Shown here: piece by piece, positions 22,731 to 34,580 of the stretch
How positions within the stretch are numbered: position 1 is the first letter of the stretch
Layout of the letters: each line of letters begins with the position of its first letter
Assembly (NCBI GenBank): GCA_013115145.1
Contig: JAAPAO010000064.1
Location: 1,365-65,364 of the forward strand
Origin: Perkinsus chesapeaki
Lineage: Eukaryota; Perkinsozoa; Perkinsida; Perkinsidae
Direction of reading: 5' to 3'
DNA: 64,000 nucleotides
Position numbers and translations under genes: made by a program
The notes under the pieces: model-generated
What the model saw: the letters and a program-made list of their open reading frames with translations, nothing else
Told to the model about the DNA's origin: nothing
The model's database searches: none

Positions 22731-24097
22731 ACGGGGGCATGGTGGGAGGCGGGATGGCTGAGTTAGAGAACGGCAAAAGGAAGAGGAGGAGAGTGATGAA
22801 GGGGATGATAGGTCGATGAACGGAGTTGCCGAAGAGGGAGATGTTGAAGTAGGAGGGGCTAATGAGATATTGTTATCGGTTGGTATCAGGAGGTCCCAGC
22901 TGAAGAGTCGTGGCATTGTAGTAGCCTTGCTGAGGAGCTGCCAGAGGTTGAAGACACCATATGCCTGGAAGAAGCGTACGATGGTGCTTTATTTTTTGCA
23001 TAGTCGATCGTGGTCTGCAGGGCCTGTCCTGTGGTCGAGTCTAATAAGGCTCCACGACAGGTGCTGCCTCCAAAGCTGCTCCTTCCCGGCCCTCCAGTAC
23101 GCACTAGATTGGAGCTCTTGGCTCATCCTGCTTTCGGGCGTAGCTCCCTGTACTCGGTTTACTCAAGCAGGATACGATGAGGATCGGCTATCAACCTCGG
23201 AAGAATCTTTGAGCCGGCCAAGGGAGATGGCCGGGCTAATTGAGGTAGCTGAAATATGCCTCTTCCATGAAGGGTCTTATTGACCGTCTTTATTGGCTTT
23301 GAACCTACAGCTGTCGACGACCGTGCTTGTGTTAGTCACTATTGTTGCGTTAAGTGTTGGTAACGGCTTCACCCGAGGTTATCACTAGGAGGACCTCAGG
23401 GATGGTGGCAGAGTTTATGAAACTCCCCCATGGGACTCACGAATATCCGTTTCGCATGTAGAGGAGGAGTACTCTAGTATCTCACCTACCTCTTGCTCGC
23501 TGTATAGTTGACGATGTGAGCCACCGCTGAAAATTAAGGTACTTAGCTTTCGGACGCTGACACGGTGGAAGCTGTGGGTAACAGCTGAGGGTTGGACATC
23601 CCTGTTGAGGCTCGAATGCTTGAGCTAGAGCTGCGTAGAAGTTCAATGCGAAATGCTGTCCAGAATGTTCATGTTTCTGTATAATCGAAAGGATTAGTGG
23701 CAGCAGAGCGCGTCACAAAAATTGATAATGCGCGTCACGCAACATTTCGGTGAAAGTTTCCCCTTAGTGAGGGGAGGTGAGTGGTTCAGGCAGCGTGCTC
23801 TCCCTGATTTTGGGCACCAACCAGAATACCTCAGTGGTTGAGTTCCACGAGGAAATCATGGCGCTTATCGAACACGGGGTTTATATTCTTTGGCGGCTTT
23901 TGAAGATCGATGAGCGGCGTGAACTTAATAGCCGCGGCAATCTTCCAGCTGTTCGATTTCTGGTATCGGATTTTTTTCCTAGAACGGATTCCTATTGGCC
24001 GGGTGACTTATTAGTGCTGAAATACAATTCTCATAGGCAGTCCTAAGTACCACTCTCTCCATCCATCAAGCCTTCTGCTTTATCCACCTTCCTCACC
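22731..24097. other. Possible 3' exons, then intergenic sequence
   Basis: Up to about 23285 there are long plus-strand frames, including an acidic one (EESWHCSSLAEELPEVEDTI), that might be terminal exons of the IQ gene. From about 23290 to 24097 I see no gene. Two inverted copies of a related GC-rich motif occur at 23708-23723 and 23730-23749. Confidence 0.35.
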
Positions 24098-26990
24098 ATG
24101 CTGCGGCGTCTGCTACCAGCTGCTCACCATTTACTCCGACCCCGGCTTTACGCTAGTGAGCTATCTAGGCCACTCGTTCTGCAATCGGCAAGGCGATTCT
24201 CGAGTGCCCCGAAGAGCTTTGAGGTGACGCAAAGCTCAAGCTGGTTGCGCATCCTCAGATGTGCAGTTTAACCTGGACGATTCAAAGACTGCCTTTCAAT
24301 GGAAGTCCACGGGGGAAGTCTTCCGCGGCTGGCTGGTGCTCAAGCTGTGCACCTACAACTTTGTTATTCGTAACGCGGAGACGCTGTGAGCCTGCTACCG
24401 CGCCGATCGACCTGGTATGCCTGCGGAAGGTACCGGACATCTCGAAGGCTCCTGGGCGAGGGTATCACCAATGGCATCGTCAGAAGGACTTTGTTCGCCC
24501 ACTTCTGTGGCGGGGAGAATGAGCGGGAGATAGTCCCGAGACTGCGGAAGCTACAGGAGGCCGGCGTCGCGGGTGGGCCGCCCTGTTTCAGGTGGATGCA
24601 CAAGCTTACTTGTCAGCTATTCTGGATCCTGTGGACGAGGCTGATATCTCCAAGACGGTGCCGAGCTCGGATATGATGGGGCCTAGCGCACCCGATAGAA
24701 GTGATACTATGCAGGCTAGAATCTTCGACTATGAGGGGGAGAAGAGGTAGTACCTCTCGGGTTGCTTGGCTGATTGTTAGCCTATATGTTTGCGAGGTAT
24801 ATGTTCCATATTTTAGTATTACTCATACTTATATTTACTTATATTATATATTTTATATTATATGTATTTTACTTATATTTATTAAGTCTCATGTTTTACA
24901 GCGATTCTTGACACTTCCAAGTCCTTCAGGTGTGACTCTCGAGTGGCCCTCGTTGAAACGGCAATTTCCACAGTTCATAGTGCCGTAGAGGGCAGAGGGA
25001 TTGCGGCCATCAAAGTCTCCGCTATGGGTAGACTCAAGGATCTTCACCGCTACGTATGGTGTCACAGGTGCACCTGTATTGCTGGAGCGCATGTCAAATG
25101 CTATCAGAGAGCTCCAGGCGTTCTATGGCCGCCTCTGTGAAGGCCCGGCATGCGTACTTTCCTATGAGGAGTTCAGCAAGGTGGGCAGGGGCTCCTAGGG
25201 GGCGAGTATGATTCTAGGTGGAAGGAAGGATTCCTTATGATGTTACTGATGCTTTCATTTGCTAGGGTTGGCTGGCAATGCATGACGTTGATGAGGAGGA
25301 GATAAAACGAAGGTTCGATAAGCTGGATCACAATGGTGATGGTACAATAGACCTTATAGATTGGATTAATAGTATGACGCTTATGGACCTATCTGAGGTG
25401 GGTGCGTCGCCCCTCACCAGCAGTATATCTAGAGGAAGCCATAGTAGTAGTAGTAGTAGGCAGGAGTTTATTCACTTGCAAGCGACGACCTTTCAGTCGG
25501 CCCACCATGTGCCTTTCGTTTCGGCCGTCGCTTCTCCGCTCTAGGATTCAGTCCAGTCTACCGTATCTACCGTACTGCAGTCTCCATTGTATTCGATAGA
25601 ATGCTGCCACGGTACAGCGTAGCCTCCTCAGATTGTGCAGAAATGCCGAAGTCGAGGCCCCCTGTCCGAGGCGGCCCTGACGCAGGATGAACTACAGCTG
25701 ATGCGGTGAGAATTTATATTGCTGGCTGCGGAGCCATTTCTTTAGGGCCATGCTGAAGCGAGTCGACGCGGTCTGCAAGGCGGCGTATGATAGTAAAGTG
25801 AAGTTGCTGATAGACGCTGAGTGGACAGCGGTGAGGAGGAGGCTGTCGGTGGTGGCAGGGAGCAAGTGCTCAGATACAGCCGGCGATCGATAATGTGGCC
25901 ACAAACATGATGAGGAAATATAATAATGATGAGAATAGGGGGTGAGAACATAGTCGTCTTCGCGCGCCACGAAAATACTGCCTGCTATTGCCATATCTTG
26001 CTCAGCTTGTTACCAAACTTGCATCCTCCTCCTCAGTCCCATAGTGTACAACACTTATCAAACCTATCTCAAAGATACCTATCAGAGAGTTCATAGGGAC
26101 ATAGAGATGGCAAATAGAGCGGTGAGACTCTCGGCCCATCTTCACTAGACAATCGCTATCAGGGCTACTCTTTTGCGTGTAAGGTGGTGCGGGGAGCTTA
26201 TATAGTAAGTGAGAGGGCGAACGCTGAGAAGGAGGGCAGGTAGCTTGCCTCCCTTGGTGATGATGAAGGTGTGGAGTCAGAGAATCTCCAGTGTGCGATA
26301 CGTACGAGGCGACCACGGCATCATATCACTCGGTCATCGAGGATCTTCTGGACCATCCCTCGCAGCCTAGTATGATAATAGCGAGCCACAACGCGGACAC
26401 TGTTGAGTTCGCAGTGAGGTAAGCGCTGGTGGAAAAATATAGGAAAATTTTCCCGTAAGATTATTTTCCCATCCTCGGTTTCGTTGATGACGGCCCAGAG
26501 TGCACTCTGGAGGCCACGAGTTGTTCGCTACCACCACAGCGTTCAGTAAATCTCTGAGCCGACTCCGGCGAGTGGAAAGAGAGCTTAGCTAGTTCGCGTC
26601 GTCGCATCTGCTGTCCGCCACACCTACTTTTCAGGAAACTTCACGAAATGTCATCACCGATGCGGCGGGATAATGTGATGTTCGCTCAACTGTATGGTAT
26701 GGCCGATCCTATAACGTACATTCTTGCAAAGGAAGGATATAGAGCGTAGGAAGCAGGAGGATCTTGACGGGAAATCTTCAGAGTGCGATAAGATACAAGT
26801 TGGTTCCTTATGGGCCGGTCACCAATGCAGTGCCATATCTGATCCGCCGGGCACAGGAGAATAGCGCAATGCTCGGTAACTATGTCTCGATAATTCCCTC
26901 GACCCTATTTCCTCAGGCACTCCTGCAGTGGTGAAGGAAAGGGAGCTGCTGCTCGCTGAACTTTGGCGTCGCATAACTTCTAGAAACTAG
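24098..26990 (+). CDS. PRODH: Proline dehydrogenase with internal EF-hand, copy 1
   Basis: PRODH oxidises proline to pyrroline-5-carboxylate with FAD at the inner mitochondrial membrane. ATG 24098 starts an Arg-rich presequence ending RRFSSAPKSFE. Exons then give FRGWLVLKLCTYNFVIRNAE, GEGITNGIVRRTLFAHFCGG, GIAAIKVSAMGRLKDL, APVLLERMSNAIRELQAFYG, an EF-hand exon (RRFDKLDHNGDGTIDLIDW, about 25290-25400), LKRVDAVCKAAYDSKVKLLI plus DAEWTA, VYNTYQTYLKD, ACKVVRGAYIVSERA, SIMIASHNADTVEFAV, FAQLYGMADPITYILAKEGY, YKLVPYGPVTNAVPYLIRRA and QENSAM. The RR-x-QEN substrate/FAD motif and VRGAY are intact. In the motif usually written GILDYAAEAD this copy reads AILDPVDEADI, unlike copy 2. Stop TAG 26988-26990. 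An AT-rich intron lies at about 24750-24900, and the intron at 25942-26036 carries the GC-rich motif. Confidence 0.9.
25942..26036 (+). other. Motif-bearing intron of PRODH copy 1
   Basis: This phase-2 intron falls between ENRG and PIVYNTYQTYLKD. It contains CGCGCGCCACGAAAA (25961 onwards), the reverse complement of TTTTCGTGGCGCGCG. The intron at the identical position of copy 2 carries the same motif in the same orientation, although the rest of the two introns is unalike. Confidence 0.8.
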
Positions 26991-27205
26991 CTAATCGGTC
27001 GTTGTCGTAGTACAGTAGTGTGGTTAGGTATTTTTTTGCTTTCTTTCTTTTTTCATATTTCCTGTCCCAGTGTGCGTACTATTAACGCCACCAGTCTTGC
27101 AATGTTTAGCATGCCACTTCGCCGTTTTGTGTTGCTGTCCCCCCGGAACTTCCCTGCAGTGTTCTCCCTCTTCGTCTCTGCTCCCGAGCCTCCTACGGCT
27201 CGTTA

Positions 27206-30200
27206 ATGCTGAGCGCAGTTGTACGCAATGGTAGCCTTGGAGCTTGTCTCCTCGCTGCCCCGTCCCTCCGACACTTCTCGACGGTTCGGCCTCACCCGGT
27301 AAGCGAGGGCTTTGGAGCGCTGCGTGACGCCAGGTGCTGGTCAGTTGCGCTTCGACAACCCTGAAGTCGCATTCCGGACCAAGTCCACAATGGAGGTGTT
27401 TCGTGGGTTGGTGGTCCTTAAATTGTGTACCTTCAATACCATAGTGAAGAATGCAGAGATGCTGTAGTGGAGCGAGGAGCTAGTATTTGATCTTGGAATC
27501 ATATTGATAGGTATAAGACATCACAGACAGTCCTCGGCAGCTCTATCACCAACTGGGCACTGAAGAAGACGTTCTTTGCCCATTTCTGCGCGGGGGAGAC
27601 CGAAAAGGACATCGCCCCTACCATGAAGAAATTGCGGGAGACAGGAGTCGGTGGTAAGCTCGACAAAGACGCTTTTCGCCGTATGGCATTCCGAAATCTG
27701 CACTTCCTTCCGCGGTGCAGTTCTCACACCGATTGTTGAAAAGATTGCGTTTTCTTGGGCCGAACGCTTCTCAAATTTCTTAAGTTGGACGCTAGGACTG
27801 CTTATGAGCGCCAAACAACCGCTGCGGTGCTGCCACATGCCACGCCGTTATCCCTAGTGTGGATAGGTATCCTCGATTACGCCGCAGAGGCAGAGCTATC
27901 GGCTCAGTCCAAGAAGCCTGATGCGATGGGAGACGCCCCTGATAGAACCGATTTCATGCATGCGAGGGTATATGACTATGAGGGAGAGAAAAAGTAGGTC
28001 TTCGTACCACACTTTAGTTGTTCTTGCTGTGACAGCGTTATAGGCGTACCAAATTGCTACCTGCGTTGCGTGAGCGAAGAGGAGCATTTACTAGTATCGA
28101 TCATCATGATCGAATGATTCCACCACACAAGGTTTTGCAGCAGCAGTCCCTTGTGGTATATTACTCCACACATTCTCAACTTCAGTGCGCCTGGGTATCG
28201 CGCAGCCTAATATTCCCATCATTCAGAATCCGTTGCTGTCCGGTAGTCTGAGCAGTGTTCTCTAACCATCAGATGCGATGCGAGAGTCAGAGTTTTTGAA
28301 ACGGCATTGCTCGCTGTTCACAACACCACTCCTGAGGAAGGCTTCGCAGCTATCAAGTTATCTGCGTTGGGTGCGCGCCACTCAGTGGAGGCCGCTGAGA
28401 CCCAGTATTGATGTGGCTCAGGTGCACCGGTTCTGTTGGAGCGGATCTCCACGGCGATGGTTGAGATGTCGGCTTTTTATGAGCGTCTCGGCGGGAAAGG
28501 AGATGGTGGCGAACTGACGTATGATGACTTCAAGAAGGTCAGCTTAACGAGACTCTCACCAGAGTGGTAGCCAGCCACTCGCTGGCTTGTTTCGACTATT
28601 ACACGCTTCCGAGATGTCTGGGCCGATTTCTCCTTATGGCCGAGAGGGACTCGGAATTCCTAGAAAATAATTCCGGAAATTTTAATTTTATTGTCGGAAA
28701 TTCCAAACTTTCCGTTGTTGGATTTTTAACACCACGACTCGTAGTCCGTAAGTCTTCACTGCTCTTTGCGATCAGGGGTGGCTGAATTTTTTTAATGAGC
28801 CTGTTGGAGGGGAGCAGGAAATACGTAGAACATTCGATAAGTTGGATGTTTACCATGATGGCTCCATCGACTTGGTGGACTGGACATGCAGTATGACATT
28901 AGTGGACATGTCGGAGGTGAGCAGCAGCAACACCGTCCACAGTGCCGATTCCCGACTCTACCACATTCGACTATGCTGCTCCTTAATATCCTATCGATCC
29001 GACCGCAACCGTCGCTGTTCTCTCGACCTTTATAATGGCAAATACTGTTCGTGCCTAGTTGTTCTACTTCTGCGTCGTCCCACAGTTGTATTGGGATTCA
29101 GATGGTAAAGGAGTGTAAAGAGCACGGTCCCCTGTACCATGCAGCACTCGATGAGGAGGAGCTTGAGCTTATGAAGTAAGCCCTTCTATTGGCGGTTTTC
29201 GCCATAATGGTACAGCGCTGCTACTGTATTTGATGCGCTCGCGACCTTGCTAGTATATAATATACTATTTTATATATATAATAAATGCATAATTATAATA
29301 TGGCAGTGTATTTTTTCTCGAAATCGTCTTCGCTCCCGAACATTTGTACCTGACCGCACGCCCACCTTAAAGCACTGGGTGATATGAGGAAGTTGCCCTC
29401 GGCGGCGCCTCGTCCTCTCGCCGGCACGACCGAGACCATCCTCAGGAAAAATATTACCAATTATCCACCCATATTATGTCTCAGGGCCATGCTCCACCGT
29501 GTGGACATGATTTGCGAGAAGGCATACAACCTCGGTGTGAAAATCATGATCGATGCTGAGTGGACTGCGGTAGGTCGGTGGTGGCGGGGAGAGGTGGATA
29601 AAGTTCGCAGATTCAACCGGCGATCGACAATGTGGTGGTCCATATGATGCGAAAATACAACAGAGATGCAGAGAAGGGGTGAGCTACGATTATCAATTAC
29701 CGCGCGCCACGAAATTACATCAGCCCGATTGTTTTTAACACCTTCCAAACGTATCTCAAGGATGCGCGGTTCCGGGTGAACCATCACATGAAAATGGCCG
29801 AGCGGGAGGTGAGTCGGCGCGGACTGCGCCTTCCCGGACTATCCTCTTCAGGGCTATCAGTTTGCCTGCAAAGTGGTCCGTGGCGCCTATATGGTAAGCG
29901 AGCGTCTGAAGGCTGAGAACGAGAACAGGTAGATGATACCGCTATCGGCTGTGTACTGCTGCTGCTCCTCTTCAGAGACCCACCGGTGTTCGATACCTAC
30001 GATGAGACAACTGCGTCATGTCACGCTGTGATAGAGGATCTCATTAACCACCCCACTGAGCCGAGCATAATGGTGGCAACACATAATGAAGATACGGTCA
30101 ATTTCACTGTCAAGTGGGTGGTGCATCTGCAACCTGGCCAAAAACTAAGGTCGTCGTATAGGACCGTACAAGAGTGTGCAGATCCGGAGAAGCGACAAGA

Positions 30201-30544
30201 GCGAGTTTACTTCGGCCAGTTGCTCGGAATGAGTGACCCCATCACTTTTGTTCTGGCCGAGAATGGCTACAAAGCGTAGGTGCGCAGTCTCTATTTAACT
30301 ACCATGGTGAGTTGCAGTTACAAGTACGTTCCCTACGGCCCCGTTAAGGACGTTGTGCCTTACCTCATTCGACGGACGCAGGAGAACTCGACACTACTAG
30401 GTAGCTCCCAGCAGCAGCAGCCGATACATTCATGGCTGTCTTGGCTTAGGGACACCAGCGGTGGCCGAGGAGCGCAGGATGCTGTTCACCGAGTTCAAGC
30501 GTAGGATTTTCCGCCGAGAGCACGCCCGCAAGATAGACTCCTGA
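27206..30544 (+). CDS. PRODH: Proline dehydrogenase with internal EF-hand, copy 2
   Basis: A second full-length PRODH lies 215 bp downstream of copy 1 in the same direction. ATG 27206 gives a presequence ending LRHFSTVRPHP. Exons: DNPEVAFRTKSTMEVFRGLV, SSITNWALKKTFFAHFCAGE, GILDYAAEAELSAQSKKPD (the conserved Tyr motif, changed in copy 1), GFAAIKLSALG, APVLLERISTAMVEMSAFYE, an EF-hand exon (RRTFDKLDVYHDGSIDLVDW, about 28820-28918), LHRVDMICEKAYNLGVKIMI plus DAEWTA, PIVFNTFQTYLKDARF, ACKVVRGAYMVSERLKAENE, SIMVATHNEDTVNFTVK, VYFGQLLGMSDPITFVLAEN, YKYVPYGPVKDVVPYLIRRT and QENSTLLG, ending EHARKIDS with TGA 30542-30544. Its EF-hand loop (DVYHDGSIDLVD) lacks the Asn/Asp spacing of copy 1 (DHNGDGTIDLID), so calcium binding may differ. 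Introns at 28371 and 29679-29723 contain GCGCGCCAC. Confidence 0.9.
29679..29723 (+). other. Motif-bearing intron of PRODH copy 2 (45 nt)
   Basis: Phase-2 intron between EKG and PIVFNTFQTYLKD, homologous in position to 25942-26036 of copy 1. It contains CGCGCGCCACGAAA at 29701-29714. Confidence 0.85.
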
Positions 30545-30745
30545 GGACTACCGTGATCCGACTTCGACTTAGTGACACTTTTGCGTACAGCATTAAGCAA
30601 CTACTTGTAACTACTTTTACCTGTCCGGTCATCGTCTATTGCGCGCCATCGTGAGCGCTCGATTTTCGAACTCTTATTTCCATCCAAGCGTCGATCGTAA
30701 CATTGCGTGATCATTTTCGGTTGGGAATCTCCACAGTGTGATACA

Positions 30746-31568
30746 ATGGCATTCAATCTTTCCCTCAAAGAGTCCAGCTCGGCAAAGCGAGCTCGGGTAA
30801 CAGCAGCTGCCAGCAAAGCGTCCAAGCCGGCCTTCTCGGTGGCGGACGCTCCATCAGAGCCCTCGGACACGCCCACGGAACCGGCCGCACCCGAACTAGG
30901 TGAGCACCGTCGCTGGAACTACACGTCACTCCCGAGCCAGATCTTGATTCCCTTGCTGAGCTGCGGGATGATGGCTGCACCCTCGCCGATGCCGGGGAGT
31001 TCCGAGAAGCCATCTCTTCGTGGAGTAGGATAGTGAGGGCTGGCAAGGCCGGAGCCGACGTTCACAATTGGATTGCACAGGTAGGCTGTCCCCATCTACT
31101 TTGCGTGCATGCCGCCGGTGATAGGCCTATATGGAGCTAGATGAGGATTGGCGTGCAGTTCACCATGCGGAGATTGCCTATACTGGAGACCGAGGGTACG
31201 CCCTCACCTACGCCAGAGCTTTGTTTAATTATGGCGAGCTGGAGAAGTGCAAGGACATCATAGACGATAACGTGGATACTGCGACACAGGAGGATAAGAA
31301 AGGTAGGTCGTGGGTTCGATTCCCGGTCGCGTCGTTTTTGATTCCAGATATGATTTCTCTGCTTGCGGACGTCGGCAGGCTATCGTCGCTTGTCGAGAAG
31401 GACATGGCCGAGCATCACCGTGGTGTGGTGGTAAACGGGCGCACCGTAACGATGCCCTTCTGGGAGACCGCGCAGAGAGTCGACTACGACGAGGAGGGCC
31501 GGCCGCATGTCAAGGCGCCGGAAGAAGCCGGCAAAAGGACGTCAGACGACACTCACGATGTTGACTGA
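30746..31568 (+). CDS. TTC33: TTC33-like TPR protein
   Basis: ATG 30746 starts a basic, Ala/Ser-rich lead (MAFNLSLKESSSAKRARVTA). After a 41-nt intron comes LAELRDDGCTLADAGEFREA plus ISSWSRIV, matching the TTC33 pattern of an EG-x-LAE-x-RY-x-EAI-x-KW repeat. The next exon gives DWRAVHHAEIAYTGDRGYAL and YARALFNYGELEKCKDII, the second and third TPR helices. After the 45-nt intron at 31303-31347 the tail is DMISLLADVGRLSSLVEKDM, MPFWETAQRVDYDEEGRPHV and an acidic end, stop TGA 31566-31568. TTC33 has been reported as an osmosis-responsive factor in animals; its role in protists is unknown. The family assignment rests on layout rather than high identity. Confidence 0.65.
31303..31347 (+). other. 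45-nt intron made of a tRNA 3'-half-like sequence
   Basis: The intron begins GTAGGTCGTGGGTTCGATTC and continues with CCGGTCGCGTCGTTTTTG before the acceptor TTCCAG. GGTTCGATTCC is a perfect B-box, GTCGCGTC could be an acceptor strand, and TTTTT follows as a Pol III-type terminator. Its length is a multiple of three without stops, so it can be mistaken for coding sequence. The frame across KK/DMISLL supports splicing but does not prove it. Confidence 0.65.
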
Positions 31569-31637
31569 TAACGTTTCTATCATTCGCCTGCTGCGATGTG
31601 TTGGTCAAAAATGAAGTTTTCCGAGGTTTGAGCAGGC

Positions 31638-32582
31638 ATGTACTCCCCAGCCAGCAGCTACTACGATGAGGGTGGTGGTATGCCTTGCGCGGACAACTAC
31701 TTCGTCACCTACTTTGATCCCGTTCAGTGCATGAACGTCCCAATAGCCCCACAGGTAGGAGCAGCCTCCCCCTTCTCTTCCTCCTCGGTCCAGTGTGTAG
31801 CCTCTTCTCAGGCTCTGGAGGAGCGTCGTATAGCGATATGGCTATCCTGGTTCATAGGGACATGGTCTGATAACTATGGCAACTTGGTGCATGTCGAGGT
31901 GAGATGTCCAACAGGGATTCTTGATTCGGTCTTCTTTCTTTGCTTATGGTTTCTGTCCTATTGATTCCTACCGACGCTTGTTCCAGGGCAACGTGTCAAA
32001 GTGCAAGCATCTCTACTACAGCGTGGTGAATGTTACAAAGAGGAAGGTGGTGGACAGTGGCATGATCTACTTCGACCTTTACACCTATAAAATCCACCTT
32101 GACCACAAGTTCGAGCTGGACACTGATTTCTCTGACGATCTCACAGTACGATGGCGCCCTGTGAATCCAAGCTCTGCTACCTGCCCACTCTGGACGCACA
32201 TTGAGAGGCTTGACAGATGCGCCAAGTGGCACGTGTTGAACGACATGGAAGTCAGCCGAGTGGGTGGAACCTCATCTGCAGACCTCTCTCGCACCGCCCA
32301 GTTTCAGAACAGTAATGTGGAGCGTTATTTGATGAACAAGACTAAGGAGCTCAAGGAGGCCTTCCCGTCAGCCAGCAGCAGCTCTCCGTCTGCTGTTCTG
32401 GAGCATGCCGCTGCCAGCAGCGATGCCACAGCCCATAGCTCGCCTGAAGTATCTTCGGAAAATAATGTCAATGAAGTAGGGTCTTCGCTCCTGTAGCTTT
32501 GTGCCAAATTGGCCGTTTTCAGTCGGCGTCTGCGAGGCCAACGGTAGCGCCGGCAGAGGCTGAGCCGCCAGCTACCGAGTAA
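31638..32582 (+). CDS. Uncharacterised protein
   Basis: ATG 31638 begins MYSPASSYYDEGGGMPCADN. After one or two introns (about 31757-31815 and 31896-31985) the body reads RRIAIWLSWFIGTWSDNYGN, KCKHLYYSVVNVTKRKVVDS, MIYFDLYTYKIHLDHKFELD and VRWRPVNPSSATCPLWTHIE. These beta-rich strands with aromatic residues suggest a small globular domain that I cannot name. The C-terminal third is Ser/Ala/Pro-rich and probably disordered, ending after one more intron at TAA 32580-32582. A reading in which the last exon continues to about 32803 (RRPRKWDRHRDASSRDRW) is also possible. Confidence 0.55.
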
Positions 32583-32933
32583 GACGTGGATTCGATGGAC
32601 TTAGAAATGATCGTGCCAGGTTAACTAAAGTACCACCAGTCAGCAGTGCCGTGGCCGATTGGAGGAATGCGCCCAGCACGAAGCCCGAGAAGCCGGTGAA
32701 TCAAAAAAAGCACTCAAACGAGCGGCGTCCTCGGAAATGGGACCGACATCGAGACGCTAGCAGCCGAGATCGGTGGCAGTGGTGGGACTACTATCAGGGC
32801 TAGCAAATCCCTTCGTATTCTGATCGATTTGTCAAACATCGGTTTGGTTTCTACCTGCCCTCCCTGTTTCGTTGTCACACTGCTGGAGTTGACGGGGCGC
32901 TTCAGCATCTTGCGCGTCGGTGCATGAAAGCTG

Positions 32934-34181
32934 ATGGTTGTGTTTCTTCTGGCGCAAAAATTCCGCAGCTGGTGGGAGGAGGAATCAGAGTCCTCATCGA
33001 GTTCAGAGAGCAGCAGCAGCGATGAGGAAGGGGGAGCCGATGAGCTTCCAACCATTCCTGTTCACGGTGCGATGCTTCTGCATCGCTCCGCAACAACTTG
33101 TCAGCTTCGCATCCCCAGCGCCCCGCGGGCCTTCCAGCGGCGCTCGCCGTGTCGCCAAGGCGGCCTTCGTTCGAAGACTGGGAAGTTGGACCTATACTGT
33201 CGTTCAGTGATGAAGAGGAGGAGGACGAGAAAAATGACATGACTCCGCGCGCAAGTCTATTCCCTGTGTGGGCATGTAGAGAGCAATCAACAGGTCGCCG
33301 AAGAGCCCCCAGCTGCCGTGTGGCTCGCTCGTCGAGAGTATGCTAGTTCCCTCGGCTTCGAGGCGTCTGCAGCAATCGAGGGTAGCTGTGGTGGTGATGT
33401 GACAATTGGCCACATTGACGCCACAGGCTCTGCCGACCTGCCAGCACCTCTGGCGCGCTTAATTGACACTTGCCTCTCGAATCCACCCCTGCCGCCTGGC
33501 TGGGAGGAGTCCCGATATGAAGATGGAGTTGATGGAGATGGAGTCGTCTACTACTTCGATCCTATCGCCAGTAGCTCTATGTTATCGCTCCTCAGTGAGA
33601 TGGCAGGCTCTTCAGACCAGAGCACATGGGCTCATCCAATCGACGCCGCGGCCAAGCTGGCAATGAAGTGGGTGCGACAAGCCGAGGCTAAACGCGAGGC
33701 TGATGCGGCAGAGGAGCTCACGGGAGTCCTACTGGAAAATATCAATCGGTCACGACTGCAAGGCCCTCTCTTTGACGTGACTTCAGTGCGTTCAGGTTCG
33801 CTGAGGAGGTCGCATCGACACCGGTGGAGTGGTCAGGGCCCTATTCTCTACCGGACGGTGGCCTCGGCTACCTCCACGCCAATAGTGGGAGAGTAGTCGC
33901 ATCTTCCCCAGTGCAACTGGGAGGCCTTCGAGCAGGTCACCAAGCACCATCCGGTCTCCCTAGCTGTCTACAAGGCGCAGATGGCCTCTTGGCTCTTCTG
34001 TCAGGCCTCCTCCTTCCCCGCCTCCCCATTGCCCCTCTCAGGCGTGTACTTCGGAATTCCTGCACCTCCTCGAGAATTGATGGGTGAAGTGTATCAAAAG
34101 ATTTTTCAAACTTTAAAACCAGCGGAGTCCTTAGAGCTTCAGCCTGGCCAGGTCCTTCTCATTAGCCCTCAACCCATATGA
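32934..34181 (+). CDS. WW-domain protein
   Basis: Acidic, Ser-rich N-terminal exons (SWWEEESESSSSSESSSSDE; SFEDWEVGPILSFSDEEEED) lead to a WW domain at about 33480-33640: PPLPPGWEESRYEDGVDGDG, VVYYFD, then after an insert or intron STWAHP. A helix follows (KLAMKWVRQAEAKREADAAE). A second WW-like unit at about 33815-33930 reads VEWSGPYSLPDGGLGYLHAN and, after a proposed 19-nt intron, SGR/CNWEAF. The next exon contains VTKHHPVSLAVYKAQMASWL. WW domains bind Pro-rich peptides in splicing and transcription factors. The first exon, some joins and the end are uncertain. Confidence 0.58.
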
Positions 34182-34580
34182 GATGCCATCTTCAGGACAC
34201 CAAGGCCACCCAGGAAGCCTCCTCTGATATCGACGCCAACAGTACGGCTGTTTCGAGCGGCCCTTCGTGAGGAATTCGTGGCACCCGTTTGGCATCGCTC
34301 CCTGCCTTCAGGCCCACCATCTCTGTGCCCGCGTGTCCCCCTTCTGAGCAGCTGCCTCCAAAGGAAGGGAGAACAGACGCTCTCGAGTATCATCAGTGTC
34401 GCTCATCGAGCACTCCTCCTTGCAGGTTCACGTTCGCTGCAGAAGCTTCGGAGGAGGCTCAACCCGTCCACGACGCTTAACTATACATGGTCCAGCATGA
34501 ACACCTCCTTTCTGTCAGCTCCTAACGTGTCGTGTTGTAACCCTCATCCAGATTCAGAAGCTTCGTATAATTCGCTTTTT

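Noticed and set aside
24817-24895. AT-rich block as replication origin or centromere signal
   Set aside because: It lies within an intron of PRODH copy 1 and a similar AT-rich tract is in an intron of copy 2; simple intron composition explains it.
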